64,000 nt of DNA from Strigamia acuminata (lineage: Eukaryota > Arthropoda > Chilopoda > Geophilomorpha > Linotaeniidae). Of the stretch, positions 11,533 to 22,862 are shown piece by piece. A program made the position numbers and the translations under genes. Location of the stretch: positions 34,250,427 through 34,314,426 of the forward strand of contig OX442315.1 in the NCBI GenBank assembly GCA_949358305.1, read 5' to 3'. Numbering within the stretch: position 1 is the first letter of the stretch; each line of letters starts with the position of its first letter. The notes below the pieces were generated by a model. That model saw nothing but the letters and a program-made list of their open reading frames with translations, did no database searches and was not told the DNA's origin.

Positions 11533-11697
11533 GACATTTGGAAAAATGAGGTCAGGTGATACGATCATGTGATCATAATAATTGTTCCCCCTCTAATCTC
11601 CACGTAAATCATGCACAAAACAATAGTAAAATGATATGATAATATTGTACCGTTATTGTGTGGGGCAGAGCCAAAATGTCATAATTTTCAAATGGTC
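11533..11697. mobile_element. TA-target MITE 'GACCTTTGGAAAAATGA', copy 1
   Basis: 165 bp between TA dinucleotides. Left end GACATTTGGAAAAATGAGGT, right end the inverse of GACCATTTGAAAATTATGAC. The interior has GGTGATACGATCATGTGATC. Relatives at 28776-29018 and 56007-56136. Confidence 0.7.
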
Positions 11698-11987
11698 TAT
11701 TGGAAGTTCGAACCTCCTTGTCTAACTTGCGTGGAAGCCATTTTGAATTTGGTTGTAAAAACCAACACGAGGTTGCATAAACCACTTGAAAAACCACTGT
11801 GGTTGTGGTTTCTGTTTTTGCGGTTTTTGATGATGGTTTATGGATATATTTGGTGTCCAAACTTCAAAAACAGAAACTCCGATGTACTTCAACACAATTT
11901 TTATTTTATCTTTTTTCTTCGATTAAAAGTCGCGGCTTCTAAACGCAATTTTTTGCCATTACTTATAATCGAGTGTGACTTTAAACC
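11698..11987 (+). repeat. Dispersed repeat 'GAAGCCATTTTGAATTTG'
   Basis: The block at 11728-11800 (GGAAGCCATTTTGAATTTGG, then AAAAACCAAC, then GCATAAACCACTT) recurs at 29099-29165 and, more loosely, at 15300-15372. In two cases it follows a GACC-type MITE. The boundaries are not visible. Confidence 0.45.
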
Positions 11988-12408
11988 TAGGTTCACACTT
12001 GTGTTCATACTCGGGGCAACGCAAGGAAAAATTAGTCAAACGCAACGCAGAGTCTGTTCGAACTGTAGGGCACGTGTGAACAGAGCTGAAACAATTGATG
12101 TTGCGTCTGGCCAACCAGATGGTTTCAATGAAACCTGGAATTGGATCTAGTTCTAGAACTAGTTCCAGAATCCGATAATGGCAGCCTGTTTGCATGTGGC
12201 AAAGTCTCGCCAACCAGACGTGAATCGACGAGAGTTGGAGTCGATCGTGATTGGTTGGCTGCAAGACCTTTCCTTGCGTTGCGTCGCTCACTTCAACTTG
12301 GAGTCGAAGCAGGAATTGGCGTCAATGTCAAGAATTTTTGGACGCAAGCAGCTTGCGTTGCGTCAGTTTTCTTGCGTTGCGTCTAGTGTGCACACAAGGG
12401 CGAACTTA
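11988..12408 (+). mobile_element. MITE 'TAGGTTCACACTTGTGT', copy 1
   Basis: Inverted ends TAGGTTCACACTTGTGTTCA and, from the right, TAAGTTCGCCCTTGTGTGCA. Each is followed by CGCAACGCAAG-like blocks that also recur inside. A reverse partial copy lies at 26612-26994. Several frames of 80-165 codons overlap here in three phases on both strands. Where the two copies differ, the changes alter amino acids in every phase, so I read no frame as a real gene. The target duplication is unclear; hAT-like origin is possible but unproven. Confidence 0.72.
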
Positions 12409-13395
12409 CCTTTATTCGAAGAAATAGGATACCCCAAAAGTTGGAAATTTCAAGCTCTTATGTCTGTATAGTAAAGAGCAAAGACCCTGGAGTTTTCCTT
12501 TTGATGTTGGGAAAATTCTTCCTATCTGTGGCCTGAAATTGAAGCAAAAAAGAAAGAAAGAAAGAAAAAAGTACTTGCAGGTTGTAGTGATGACTACGTG
12601 ATTGTAGCAGTCGATGCTGTGACTGACAGATGAAAGCATCCAGATGACGCATCCTTGCATAAACAGCTTGCGATAAATGACTCTCTTTTTTTCTTTTCTT
12701 TTCCCCCTCTGCCGGTAGGTAGCACTTGCGATTTCACGCTGGAGAAGCCAGAAATGTACTTTTATTAAGTTTTCATTCTAACGGGGTTTGTCGTAACGTG
12801 ATTCCACCTGTCTAAGATGTCAAACATCTCTTTTTCGTTGCAATTTTAGCATGGAAAATGGATGAGTTGCCACTAGCTGCTAATGAGCAAGTAAACACGT
12901 ATAATGTTGCTCGATGTCAGCCATTAACAAGTGCGTTTATTTAGTTGTAATATTAGCCTCATCTGGTGGGTTATTAAAATCTCTCACGTCTGGCCGGTCC
13001 GTTATAGATTGACAGTAACATTGCCTACAGGATAATCTGCACATCGTTTTTCATGTGGAATAAAGCAGTAATGAGACAGTAATGGTGACAAAAGATAGTC
13101 TTTAACCAACAAGTTGTAAATTTCTTGCAGAAATTCCTTCCAACATCTAATAGGACTTTTCTGCCGGCAGTTTGTGTCAAATAAAGTGCAAATATTAAGT
13201 TGCATCTTAATTGATTTTCGGATTAGTTTGTCCAGATATGACATGGGGCTAGTAACGTTCGTTTCAACTAGCAATGCTATTTGTTTTACACTGCATTGTT
13301 TTATTTCTTTCGCATAAAAATTCATTTTGCAGTTTAAATCGGCATTTTTAGCCCAAAATTATAATTTTTCACTGTTTGCATAAACTCCAGTTTAT
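12409..13395. other. No gene or element recognised
   Basis: Includes AAAGAAAG and pyrimidine-rich runs near 12545 and 12685. A 107-codon minus-strand frame (13002-13325) has no recognisable domain and no repeat partner. I do not call it a gene. Confidence 0.45.
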
Positions 13396-13885
13396 AGCAT
13401 AAAACTAAATTTATTAGCATAAAAACTACATTTATTAGCATAAAACTACATTTCTTAGCATAAAACTACATTTATTAGCATAAAAACTACATTTATTAGC
13501 ATAAAACTATATTTACTAGCATAAAACTACATTTATTAGCATAAAACTACATTTATTAGCATAAAAACTACATTTATTAGCATAAAACTATATTTACTAG
13601 CATAAAACTATATATTAGCATAAAACTGTATATATTCGCATAAAACTGCATTCATCAGCATATAACTCCACTTATTAGCATAAAACTACATTTATTAGCA
13701 TAAAACTACATTTATTTTCTCATTTTTGGAAAATATGCATTTATAGCGAATTTTGACTTTATTGAATAAAAATAATTCCTATGCATTTATGCATTTATGC
13801 GTTCTATTTATAAACATAAAAACTACATTTATAAGCATAAAACTTATTAGCATAAAACTGCATGTACTAGCACAAACCTGCATTT
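13396..13885. repeat. Minisatellite, 20-21 bp unit AGCATAAAACTACATTTATT
   Basis: About 15 imperfect head-to-tail units at 13396-13714, with an extra A in some units. A short non-repetitive interlude follows (13715-13810), then a few decayed units to about 13885. The interlude contains TTCCTATGCATTTATGCATT, which recurs in reverse at 42902-42970, next to more GCATAAAA text. The array may therefore have grown from a dispersed repeat. Confidence 0.85.
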
Positions 13886-14647
13886 TCTGAGCTTAAAGTT
13901 GCACATTTCAGCAGAAAAAAAATCATTTTTATGCATATATGTGCATTATTTTGGTCTGAAAGTACATTTTTCGGCTTAAAAATTGCATTTTTGCTGAAAA
14001 AAAAATAGTCCAACTATATTTATATTTTTAAAATTCAGTATTGCATAAAGTTTGCCAAGGATATGAAAAAAACAGCTACATAAGCCGCTGTGCAAACCGT
14101 CCAATTAACAGCTGGCTGCAATATTTGTGTTTGTGACGTGCTTTTCTATCAATCACTTGTGCATTTTAAAAGAAAATATATCCTGCTAGCTAGCAACTCG
14201 ATAGTTTGTCAACATTTTCATACACCTACTTCCCCCGAGAAATAATAGGGGACCAAATGTCGCTCTAACTCGTGCTTTGACAACATAATGACAGGACGAA
14301 AAGATGACATTACAAGAAAATGGAGTGGAAAGGTGGATATCGACCTTTGTGTGTCTTTCTTTTTATTTCTTTCGTGTATGTTTTTCACCCGATTCACGTG
14401 TGTTTCCCCTTGAATCATGCGATCGATCTTCGATGAAAAAGGCTTTTGATTGAGCGTTACAGCTTGCAAGCAAAGCACATATCTTAGTTCAAACCTATTG
14501 TAGAGTAAACAAACGTTTTTTTTCTTTCTATTTGTTTTTTCTGCAGCTGATGGTGGATTAAATGAACGATTAAAAATGGTTTAAAGTTGTGCGCTCGTCA
14601 ACAGGATGCGCATATGCAGTACGTTATCGAAAAGTTAAGTTTCAATG
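13886..14647. other. No gene recognised
   Basis: A+T-rich. The first 100 bases are a decayed continuation of the minisatellite text. An 86-codon minus-strand frame at 14218-14478 shows nothing recognisable. Confidence 0.45.
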
Positions 14648-15258
14648 GGTGCGCTCAATCTTGAATGGATTTGCGAAATTGTGATTTAGTCGTACTTGAT
14701 TTTCAGAAATCAAGGAAATCGGATTTCAACTTTGAACGACCTTAAAATTTGCCAAAATCAAACTGTTTCACATGCGCAATTAGAACCGTTGGATAACTTC
14801 CTGTTTGTAATTTCGAATGGCCAGCCGCGTTCGAGAGCTCAAATGCGGCCGAAATATCGCGAAATATCCGAAAATCGCACGGCGGGACATTTAATCACAA
14901 CGGGCCGCCTTTGAGCAGTCGAATGCGGCCAAAATGTTGCGATTTTCCCTTGTAAAAGCACGGGGGCACGATTGCAGCCAAAAAGCACTGCTGGACATTT
15001 AAATATGTCATTGTTGTTTGCTAAATGTTAAATAGTTATCAGCAAAGGAAAAACAACGTAGTTTGATCACACTATTTGGAAATCAAGATGGCTGAAAATC
15101 TATAAAATCAAGAAAAGCGACCCTGCCGTGTGGATTTTCAGAAATCCTATTTTCTGAAATCCGATTTCGATTTCATGACGTAAAAATTGTCACTTCCGGT
15201 CTCCCAAAATCAAGGAAATCAAAGAAATCAAAGAAATCCATTTAAGATTGAACGCACC
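14648..15258. mobile_element. MITE 'GGTGCGTTCAATCTT', 611 bp
   Basis: Inverted ends of about 25 bp: GGTGCGCTCAATCTTGAATG at the left, and GGTGCGTTCAATCTTAAATG reading in from the right. Further in, CAAGGAAATCGGATTTC is matched by the inverse GAAATCCGATTTCG near 15150. The flanks do not show a clear duplication. The ends belong to the GCATTCAA-type group. A short decayed relative may lie inside 28776-29018. Confidence 0.75.
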
Positions 15259-15299
15259 TTGATTAGAAAAATTGTTCTGCGAAAAATCACCCTGCAAGG

Positions 15300-15372
15300 C
15301 TTTTGGCAGCCATTTTGAATTTGTTTGTAGAAACCAAAACAACTTCAAAATCCACTCTAGTTCTGGTTGTTT
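15300..15372 (+). repeat. Dispersed repeat 'GCAGCCATTTTGAATTTG', copy
   Basis: Matches the order of blocks at 11728-11800: a GCCATTTTGAATTTGTTTGT block, then AAACCAAAAC. Confidence 0.45.
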
Positions 15373-15377
15373 CTGTG

Positions 15378-15482
15378 ATGTCACTTATGTATTAGCGCCA
15401 CCTAGCGCAATCCGTTAATACCGTAATAAATTATCAACGGAACCACTTCCGGTTTTACGCTAACTCGTAACACGATATTCAT
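15378..15482 (+). repeat. Decayed fragment of LTR family L3
   Basis: GTGATGTCACTTATG, then GCGCCACCTAGCGC, AATACCG, and GGAACCACTTCCGGTTT follow the same order as in the solo LTR at 48301-48458. Neither boundary is preserved. Confidence 0.55.
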
Positions 15483-16999
15483 CATTTTTATTGTGTGATT
15501 GGTGAATTATGGGATGATGTCACCAAGTTCAAACTTTCTTATTTATCCATTTTTATCCAGCTGATCCATCACTATTCGTACACCTTGGAGAAACACATAA
15601 TAGAGATGATATTTGTACCTCTGGCAGTCCTTAGGTGCAGGGCAGACGTGCAATGCAGTGTGGGATAGATTCGCACAACAAAAACAATTCAAAATCTGGC
15701 GAGGCAAAATCAATTCGCACAACAAATCAAAATGAAAAATTACTTCAGCGCGTTTTTGACTTTCTTCCCATTGTTATCATCGCCTGTCCCGTTGGTTTTA
15801 ATGAATTCTATTAATTAGACCTTAAAATTGAATATATTAATCATGCATTAATCCATTTTCACTCTGCAACAACACTCGTTTCTCGTCGTTATTTAATGAC
15901 AACTACTAAAGGTGCATTCACACATTCGGTAAATGAAATGTACATCAATCTAAATGAATATTTTAGACAAAAGTTGTTTAAAGACTACATCGGCCGCCAT
16001 TTTTGAATATTCGAACAAAACCGTGTCAAAATGGAATTTTATTTTTTCCAAATGAATGGGAATAGTTTGATTTTTGAAATCGTATTGATTTTCTTGAGAT
16101 GTCCACTCGTTTGTTATTGTTTTTATATCTTTTTTTGTCCGTTTAATATTGGAGGATGATCTGATGTTTTTTCAACAGTAGTATATAACTGTGTCTATTA
16201 TTTCTGACTCAGAGTAATTGGTTCCTTCGTCGTTACGGACATGTGTCGTCCTATTCCGGATGAACAAACCGGGTAAAAGGTGCTTCGTTTGCTCCACGAC
16301 TGCCACTTACAAGACACCACTGTCGTCGGCTGTGTCTTAAGTGGCATTTTACCGAAACTATTACAAAACTTCATGTCCCAACTTTTTGTAGTGGTTGGAA
16401 AAATTTTTTGAAAACAATCTGCCATTTTCTGCTTTATATTTTGCATCAAATTTCGCTGTTCTAGCGTGAAATTTCGGAATTCTTGCATCAAATTCCGCTA
16501 TTCATGCACGAAATTCCTTGATTTTTGTATTAAATTGTGATTATTTGATTGAAATTTCATTATTTATGGATGAAATCACGTTGTTCTTTTGTTATTCCAT
16601 TATTTTAGAGTGTGTTTGGTAGATGATAGATGAAGTTGCAACCCAGTTAGCCAATGGAATTATAGATGAAAGGGTTCAATTACTTGAATCAATACTGACA
16701 TATTGAAATTTTACTCATTCATTCCAATGCAAACTATATACAGTATTTGACAAAATAATCCAATTTCAATGCAGCATTGATTTATTTTATTAAATTTTAT
16801 AAATTTTAATTTCCAAAAAATCATCCAAAATTGTTGTAAACTTCTAAACTATACTGGATGTTCAATAATAAGTTTGGTATCAGATTAAAGAGATTTGCCT
16901 TAAGGTTTCAATACTAGTGAAGTTTTCTTCATATTAAAAAGAAACCAGAAAATCTATTGTTTTTGTTAGACTTAGAACGGACATCATCCCACAGTCTAA
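15483..16999. other. No gene; nothing recognised
   Basis: GGTGCATTCACACATTCGG near 15911 resembles the GCATTCAA-type ends but I found no partner. Around 16440-16570 the words AAATTTCG / AAATTCC with CATGCA-like spacers recur in a loose pattern. A 97-codon minus frame (16198-16491) is not recognisable. Confidence 0.45.
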
Positions 17000-17398
17000 A
17001 GGTGGAAACACAAGGGAGCAGGTAAAATTTAAAAGCTTTTGTTTACTTGAAAAAGCGGCTAAAAAGTTGCCCGCTTGAGCAAACACAAGCTTGCGTTTTT
17101 ATTCAAAGCTTTGTTTTGAAGCGAGCTTGTACTCACCCGCTCCGATCAAACCGAGTTTGATTTACCAGCTTCAAGCTTGCTGGTGTTTTGGTCATGTGAC
17201 TTTGACAGCCAATCAGAATCGTGAGGAAATTCTTGGAGGAGATTTTGGCGGGAATTTCTGGCTAGCTACCTAGCTAGCTTGAGTTTGCCAGTTAAGCTGG
17301 TAAGCCAAAAGCGGGTCAAGTGAGTTTGTAAATCACTCCCTCTTTAAACAAGTACTAGCAAGCTTTGGAATTTTACCCGCTTCCTTGTGTTTCCATCT
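17000..17398. mobile_element. MITE 'AGGTGGAAACACAAGG', 399 bp
   Basis: Inverted ends AGGTGGAAACACAAGGGAGC and, from the right, AGATGGAAACACAAGGAAGC, both continuing into GGTAAAATT. TAA flanks both sides (16997-16999 and 17399-17401). A 3-bp TAA duplication is typical of PIF/Harbinger elements. A TTAA-type target with one change cannot be excluded. The interior is rich in CAAGCTTG / AGCTTGC motifs in both orientations and has a CTAGCTACCTAGCTAG palindromic stretch. Confidence 0.78.
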
Positions 17399-18191
17399 TA
17401 AGACCATTCTGGTTATTTCGTCTTGGAGCATTCTGCGGGACTACTTTTTAAGAACCCAAACTTGCATTTGCACCGAGAACTAGTGTGCAGGAGATTGGTG
17501 GCAGATGTTCATGCCATAGAAACAGTACCTTAAATCATGCAAAGATGAGAAACATCTGGGATTCCCAAGAGATCACCCATATACTTGTATTGAAACAGGC
17601 TCAATGCTGCAGGTAATCAGCACATTGAATCCTCTGTGTAGGAACGTGCTGATTGCCTATATTGGAAATACACTAACACAGGAATTTATTCATAATTTTC
17701 AACAATACTTTTTAATGATAATACAATTTATTGAACATTATTATATTCATTTCTGGCAGGAAAAGTTACTTGAATTCTTCTCCTTAAAGGTCATGGGAAG
17801 AGAAATAAAAAATTTCTCTAATCTCTTTAAAATAACCTGAAAAAAGGTTATGTAACATTTTTAACTGTCAAATTTACGGGGTATTATTTAAAAGCATTGT
17901 TAAACTTCTAACCGAGAAGTAATTGTTCCGCCATGACGATTTTCAAAAGTTTATAAACAGTGTCACTAGGTGGCGTTATCGTCATCAAGCAGGTGAATTC
18001 AAGCACAAATTCGCAATTATAGCATGTTTTTATGCGTAAGTGACGAAGGAGATGGTGATTTACATGTGTTAACTACATCTGAGGTTCCATGTATGTTTTT
18101 AGCTATAAAATCGATGTTTTTAGCCACAAAGTTGATGTTAAATCAAAATTTTTAGCATTTACTGACATTATTTGGGCTAGAAATATAAAGA
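17399..18191. other. No gene recognised
   Basis: A+T-rich. A 78-codon plus-strand frame (17604-17840) has no protein-like features. GATGTTTTTAGC is repeated near 18110-18150. Confidence 0.45.
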
Positions 18192-18358
18192 AGCGAGGGA
18201 AGCAAAATCTCGGAAAAAATACCCGTATGCGACTTGCAGCAGGGATATGACCTAGAACTCGATCTGGAATCCCAGATCAAGTTTGGCAAATAAACGATTG
18301 CATTCAGAAACAAAACATTTCGAGACGAAAATTTAGACGAGAAGTTATTGAAAGCGCC
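18192..18358 (-). mobile_element. MITE 'GGCGCATTCAATAA', partial reverse copy
   Basis: The right end is the reverse of the family's start: GAAGTTATTGAAAGCGCC followed by TA. GATCAAGTTTGG and AAATAAACGATTGCATTCAG match the copies at 4577 and 40495. The other two-thirds of the element is missing. Confidence 0.72.
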
Positions 18359-19410
18359 TAGTGTATACCATCGCTTTAGCGGTCCGTATTTGCACTGGAA
18401 AGACATCACTCTCTTTGATTGAGCTTTTCCCAATACATTCAAACAGGAAGCGAAAATGTGTGATTTCTAGCACAAAACAGCTTACAAGCAAGTTAGATTT
18501 CCTCTTCAATTCTCACAACGATTCGACAAACCTATCTCTCCCTCGGTACAATTTTATTATTAAGTGAACAGTTTTCGTCCCTATTTTATTACATTAGTTT
18601 TCGAACATTTTCTCAAATCCAGAACCGTTAGCGGTTTGGCACAAAGTGGCATTTCACTCAAGATTGGGGAATGAAGGAAAAAAAAAAAAGTGGGAGGATT
18701 TTTCCATCTTTATTATGATGAGACTCTTTCTTTTTTTTTTCCCTTCCTGTAGTTGAAGGTGCAATCTTCTCCGACATTCCATGGTTCCTACTTTAACTCC
18801 ATTGATCAGTGTTAAAAGAAGAATGGATACGGGGGAAAATAGTGGGAGGATTTGGGAGGCCATCTAGTGGGGGATTGGAAGGACTGTGGATGCTCGAGTG
18901 TCGCGTGCATGTCACATCGGCGAGTAAAAGTGAGCTCGCAGATGGCAGACACGCGTGTTGTTACCATGGATACATTGTTGTGTTGGAGCCATCGAGCAAA
19001 GTGGAAAAAGAAAGTGAGGAAATTAGTGGCGACACGGCGATGGGCCTACTAGATACACGCTTGACTGACGTCACGACACGCTTGTAATGATCGTGACAAG
19101 ATGAGACCGAACGGATCACTGGATTTGGATGTCGTGATTTGACGTTAAAAGAAATATTGCTCTTTCGTCTCCGCCCGTATTGATCTTTATCCTTCTGTGC
19201 AGTCACTTAGTCGAAACTCGACTGTTTGTTGAAATCTTGCCGATCGATTGTGGATAAACAACAAAGTGTCACACACTTGCTATTGATCTTTCATTGCCGT
19301 GTATTAAAGCGAGAGTGCGACGTGCCGGTGCGATCATTTTGTAATGTTTATATGGATGCGATGTGGCCCGCTGAAGGACAGTTTGTTGCGACAAGAATTA
19401 TGTCAAACTT
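18359..19410. other. Locally G+C-richer stretch with a CRE-like site; no confirmed gene
   Basis: From about 18830 to 19340 the sequence is visibly richer in G, C and CpG than its surroundings. It contains the palindrome TGACGTCA near 19068, a CREB/ATF consensus. Frames of 92 codons (18809-19087, plus) and 81 codons (18961-19206, minus) overlap. Neither shows a recognisable domain or clear splice context. It could be a first exon or a regulatory region; the sequence alone does not decide. Confidence 0.35.
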
Positions 19411-20447
19411 TGGATGATTTGCTGGATTTTCATTTGATTTTGTGGATTTGCAGTTGATTTGCTGGATTTGCAGTTGATTTTGTAAATTTGCAGTTGATTT
19501 TGTAAATTTGCAGTTGATTTTGTAAATTTGCAGTTGATTTGCTGGATTTGCAGTTGATTTGCTGAATTTTTAGTTGATTTTGTGGATTTGCAGTTGATTT
19601 GCAGGATTTACAGTTGGTTTGATGAATTTTTAGTTTTTTGTGGATTTGCAGTTGATTTGCTGGATTTGCAGTTGATTTGCTGAATTTTTAGTTGATTTTG
19701 TGGATTTGCAGTTGATTTGCAGGATTTACAGTTGGTTTGATGAATTTTTAGTTTTTTGTGGATTTGCAGTTGATTTGCTGGATTTGCAGTTGATTTGGCT
19801 GGATTTGCACTTGATTTGCTGGATTTGCAGTTGATTTTGTTAATTTGCAGTTGATTTGCTGGATTTGCAGCTGATTTGCAGTTGATTTGATGAATTTTCA
19901 GTTGATTTTGTGGATTTGCAGTTGATGTGCTGAATTTGCAGTTGATTTGTTAAATTTGCAGTTAATTTTGTGGATTTGCAGTTGATTTGGCTGGATTTGC
20001 ACTTGATTTGCTGGATTTGCAGTTGATTTTCAGAATTTTTAGTTGATTTTATGGATTTGCAGTTGATTTGCTAGATTTGCAGTTTATTTGCTGGATTTGC
20101 AGTTGGTTTGATGAATTTTTAGTTGATTTTGTGGATTTGCAGTTGATTTGCTGGATTTGTAGCTGATTTGCAGTTGATTTGCTGGATTTACAGTTGGTTT
20201 GATGAATTTTTAGTTGATTTTTGTGGATTTTTAGTTGATTAGCTGGATTTGCAGTTGATTTTGTGGATTTGCAGTTGATTTTCTGGATTTGCAGTTGATT
20301 TTCTGGATTTGCAGTTGATTTTCTGGATTTCCAGTTGATTTGCTGGATTTCCAGTTGATTTGCAGTTGATTTTGTGGATTTGCAGTTGATTTTGTGGATT
20401 TGTAGTTGATTTGCTAGATTTGTAGTTGATCTGCTGGATTTGCAGTT
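19411..20447. repeat. Minisatellite, about 1.04 kb, unit TTGATTTGCTGGATTTGCAG
   Basis: About 50 units of 20-22 bp, with subtypes TTTGTGGATTTGCAG, TTTGATGAATTTTTAG and TTTGTAAATTTGCAG. Subtypes are not randomly ordered. A block of about 118 bp starting with GCTGAATTTTTAGTTGATTT at 19561 is repeated essentially unchanged from 19679, which is higher-order organisation. No frame stays open through the array. Confidence 0.93.
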
Positions 20448-21261
20448 AAATTAGCACCTAGGGGGCTTGCAATTGCTAAATGCACCACTACAGCAAAGTG
20501 TAGAAATATTTACTCCAGCAAAATATGTACATTAAAAATCAGGATTGGAATATCTAAAAGAAGCAGTGCACTTTGAACGACACTCAACTTTTAAATATTC
20601 CCCGAATAATTGATGACATAGTAAAAAAGTGTTAATTTTTTTTCTTCTTGGACGGTTTCGCCGTGAATGATTGATTTTGTTGTTTGCTTGCTTTATTTTT
20701 TCAACGCTGCTAGTTTTTTTGCTTTTACATTGATCTATTGAGGTCTTTGAGCGTTGGTTGCGTAGCAACATTGCATCTCTTGCAGATAGCTTGAGGTTGA
20801 TGGTGAATTGAAGCGTATTTGCATGTAGTTCTTTGTACGATTTAATTCGTGGTGGGGACGCACAGACAAGATTGAGAAAAAAGAAGAGAAACACAAATGG
20901 AAAGGGAAAAATTGATTTAAGAGCCAGTTAATGGCAATTGGTGAATGCACAGCCAGTTTTTCTCATTTTTATTGGTTCGAATGGAAAATAGATTGGTGAA
21001 TGAGTTGAGTGTGTGATTTAATATGAAGTCTTTTTTTCCTTTTTGGCCAGTCAGGCGAGTCTAGGAAAGTTTGCATTTATCTTGTTTGACTTGCTCATTT
21101 ACAAACTTCTGTCAGAAACTCGGCTATTGAATCATGTAAATAAATTGCTAAGTACTATAATTTAGCAGCTTAAACATTTGCTATTTCACTCGAGTGTGAT
21201 AATTTAAAGGAAAACATTTATTGAGATAAATTAACTAAAGTTTTAAAGCTATTTCACAATA
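20448..21261. other. No gene recognised
   Basis: Minus-strand frames of 120 and 71 codons (20532-20950) overlap in a T-rich stretch. Their translations are lysine/serine-rich low-complexity sequence without a domain. I do not support a gene. Confidence 0.45.
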
Positions 21262-22105
21262 CGCAGTTTACGGCAGGTACTTTTCCCTCATAAAAACCCC
21301 GTAGCTTTCACTATTTCTGAAAATAGCGTAGCCAATCCGGTAGATTTCCACTATTTACGTCACTTACCATTACCATGTTTACATGTACCCAGTTATCTGG
21401 ATAAGTAAAAATGCAAATTTTACTTTTCTGGAAAACTGATCATGTAAACAAATCAGTTTTCTAGAAAAGACAGACTTATCTGAAAAACTAAATTCCAGTT
21501 GTACGAGCTAGATTTTGGGCGTTTTGCGCATTGAAAACTGCATGTAAACACCCGTGCATGCGAAAATTCAAAAACTTGGATCGAGATATCGTCGGATCAT
21601 TGGAGTAAAAATACGTTAGGCCTACGTACCAACGACATTTGGTACCGAAATCAATGTGAAATCAGCTAAAACCACCATTTTTGGGATCAGAATTTGCATA
21701 TTAGGCATCATTGCAAAGATTCGAGCAAAAACCTCTTTCCTAACCACCATTTCATTTGTTTGGCTGAAATGGATCAACAGCCATTTTGTTGTTCCAGATA
21801 ATCAAAGGGCAGTATGGGTAATTCTCGTATGACGTCATGTTTATCAGAAAACTAACGTCATGTAAACGCAAACGATTATCCAGATAAATAAAATCCGAAT
21901 ATTCACTTATCTGGAAAACTGTGACCATGTAAACATGGTAATTACTAGTTTCGGTAATCATGTGACATGTATAAGGTTAAGTCTAATTTTATAACTATCA
22001 CATGAAACTTCAACCGCAACCCAAACTTTAACACTTTTACCTTACACTAAATATAGTGTAAAAAATGTCATAATTGTAAGGAAAAAGTACCTGCCGCAAA
22101 CTGTG
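21262..22105. mobile_element. TA-target MITE 'CACAGTTTGCGG', copy B (holds an ACATG element)
   Basis: Left end CGCAGTTTACGGCAGGTACT after TA. Right end GTACCTGCCGCAAACTGTG before TA (22106-22107). The middle of the family sequence, between GTCACT and ACTAGTTTCGG, is replaced by the element at 21373-21938. This implies insertion plus loss of some host element sequence. It provides the uninterrupted site for the insertion in copy A. Confidence 0.82.
21373..21938. mobile_element. MITE with CCATGTTTACATG ends, copy B (nested)
   Basis: Inverted ends CCATGTTTACATGTACCCAG and ACTGTGACCATGTAAACATGG. ATTA lies outside the left end and TAAT outside the right, so the true termini may be ATTACCATG. The inner blocks TTATCTGGATAAGTAAAAAT and their inverse match 2283-2813. 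The interior has GCCATTTTGTTGTTCC, also found near 36548. Confidence 0.78.
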
Positions 22106-22862
22106 TAGTGAGATGATTTTTTGTGCTTTAATAATTTTTTTTTATTGGTACTTGTATTTTTTTTCCTGCGAAAGTTGTTTTGCCAGGTGAACCACTTTTC
22201 TGGATTGAAGTTTGTGAAATGTACACAGTATGCAGAAATTTGTGCTTGGTTGCAAAAAGAGAGCTAGCCAGCAAAATATTTTGGTAAGAGGAAACCATTG
22301 CACATGGAGTGAATCTTAATTGACTTTAGAAGTGTCAGTTAGGTTGGGAAATAAAGATTTAGTTGATTTATAAAATAAACTACCCATTGTGTAACATGAG
22401 TCTACTGTGTAATTGCTTTTTATTGATAAGTCAATATGGATATTGGATATAGGAATTTAATTTGGATTGCAAATGGACGGAAATAAACTTGCAGGGTAGT
22501 TTAGGTAAGGCTTACAATGCATTATAAATAGTGAGAATTGAGGATTTTTGATACTAGGTGAGAATTTTATAGTTAAGTGTTTATATTGACAAGGAAAATT
22601 GCTTTGTTTCAAAATGCCTAGCTGCAAGTGAGAAAATGTTGGAGATGTTGTTCGAGATATTGTTTGGAATCTCATCAGGAGTTGGCGTTCTGCCTAATTT
22701 GCATGTGTGTTAATAAGAGAATAACTCTTTACTTCCTGTCTGACCTTACGAGGAGCAAGCACATGTCTTCAATTCTTGTCTAAACTCAATCTAATCCAAC
22801 ATAACCAATCCATATACAATATAATCTTATTCTTTAGATACAAAGAGTCTATTGCGACGTTA
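22106..22862. other. No gene recognised
   Basis: A+T-rich sequence. The frame at 22457-22675 (minus) has no recognisable content. No repeat partner was seen. Confidence 0.45.

Noticed and set aside
11656-12471. Overlapping frames of 82-164 codons, echoed at 26537-26831
   Set aside because: They lie inside a MITE with two copies. Similarity between copies is DNA-level, and differences alter amino acids in all phases.
20532-20950. Minus-strand gene of 120 codons
   Set aside because: Low-complexity Lys/Ser content, no domain, and a second frame is open over the same bases.
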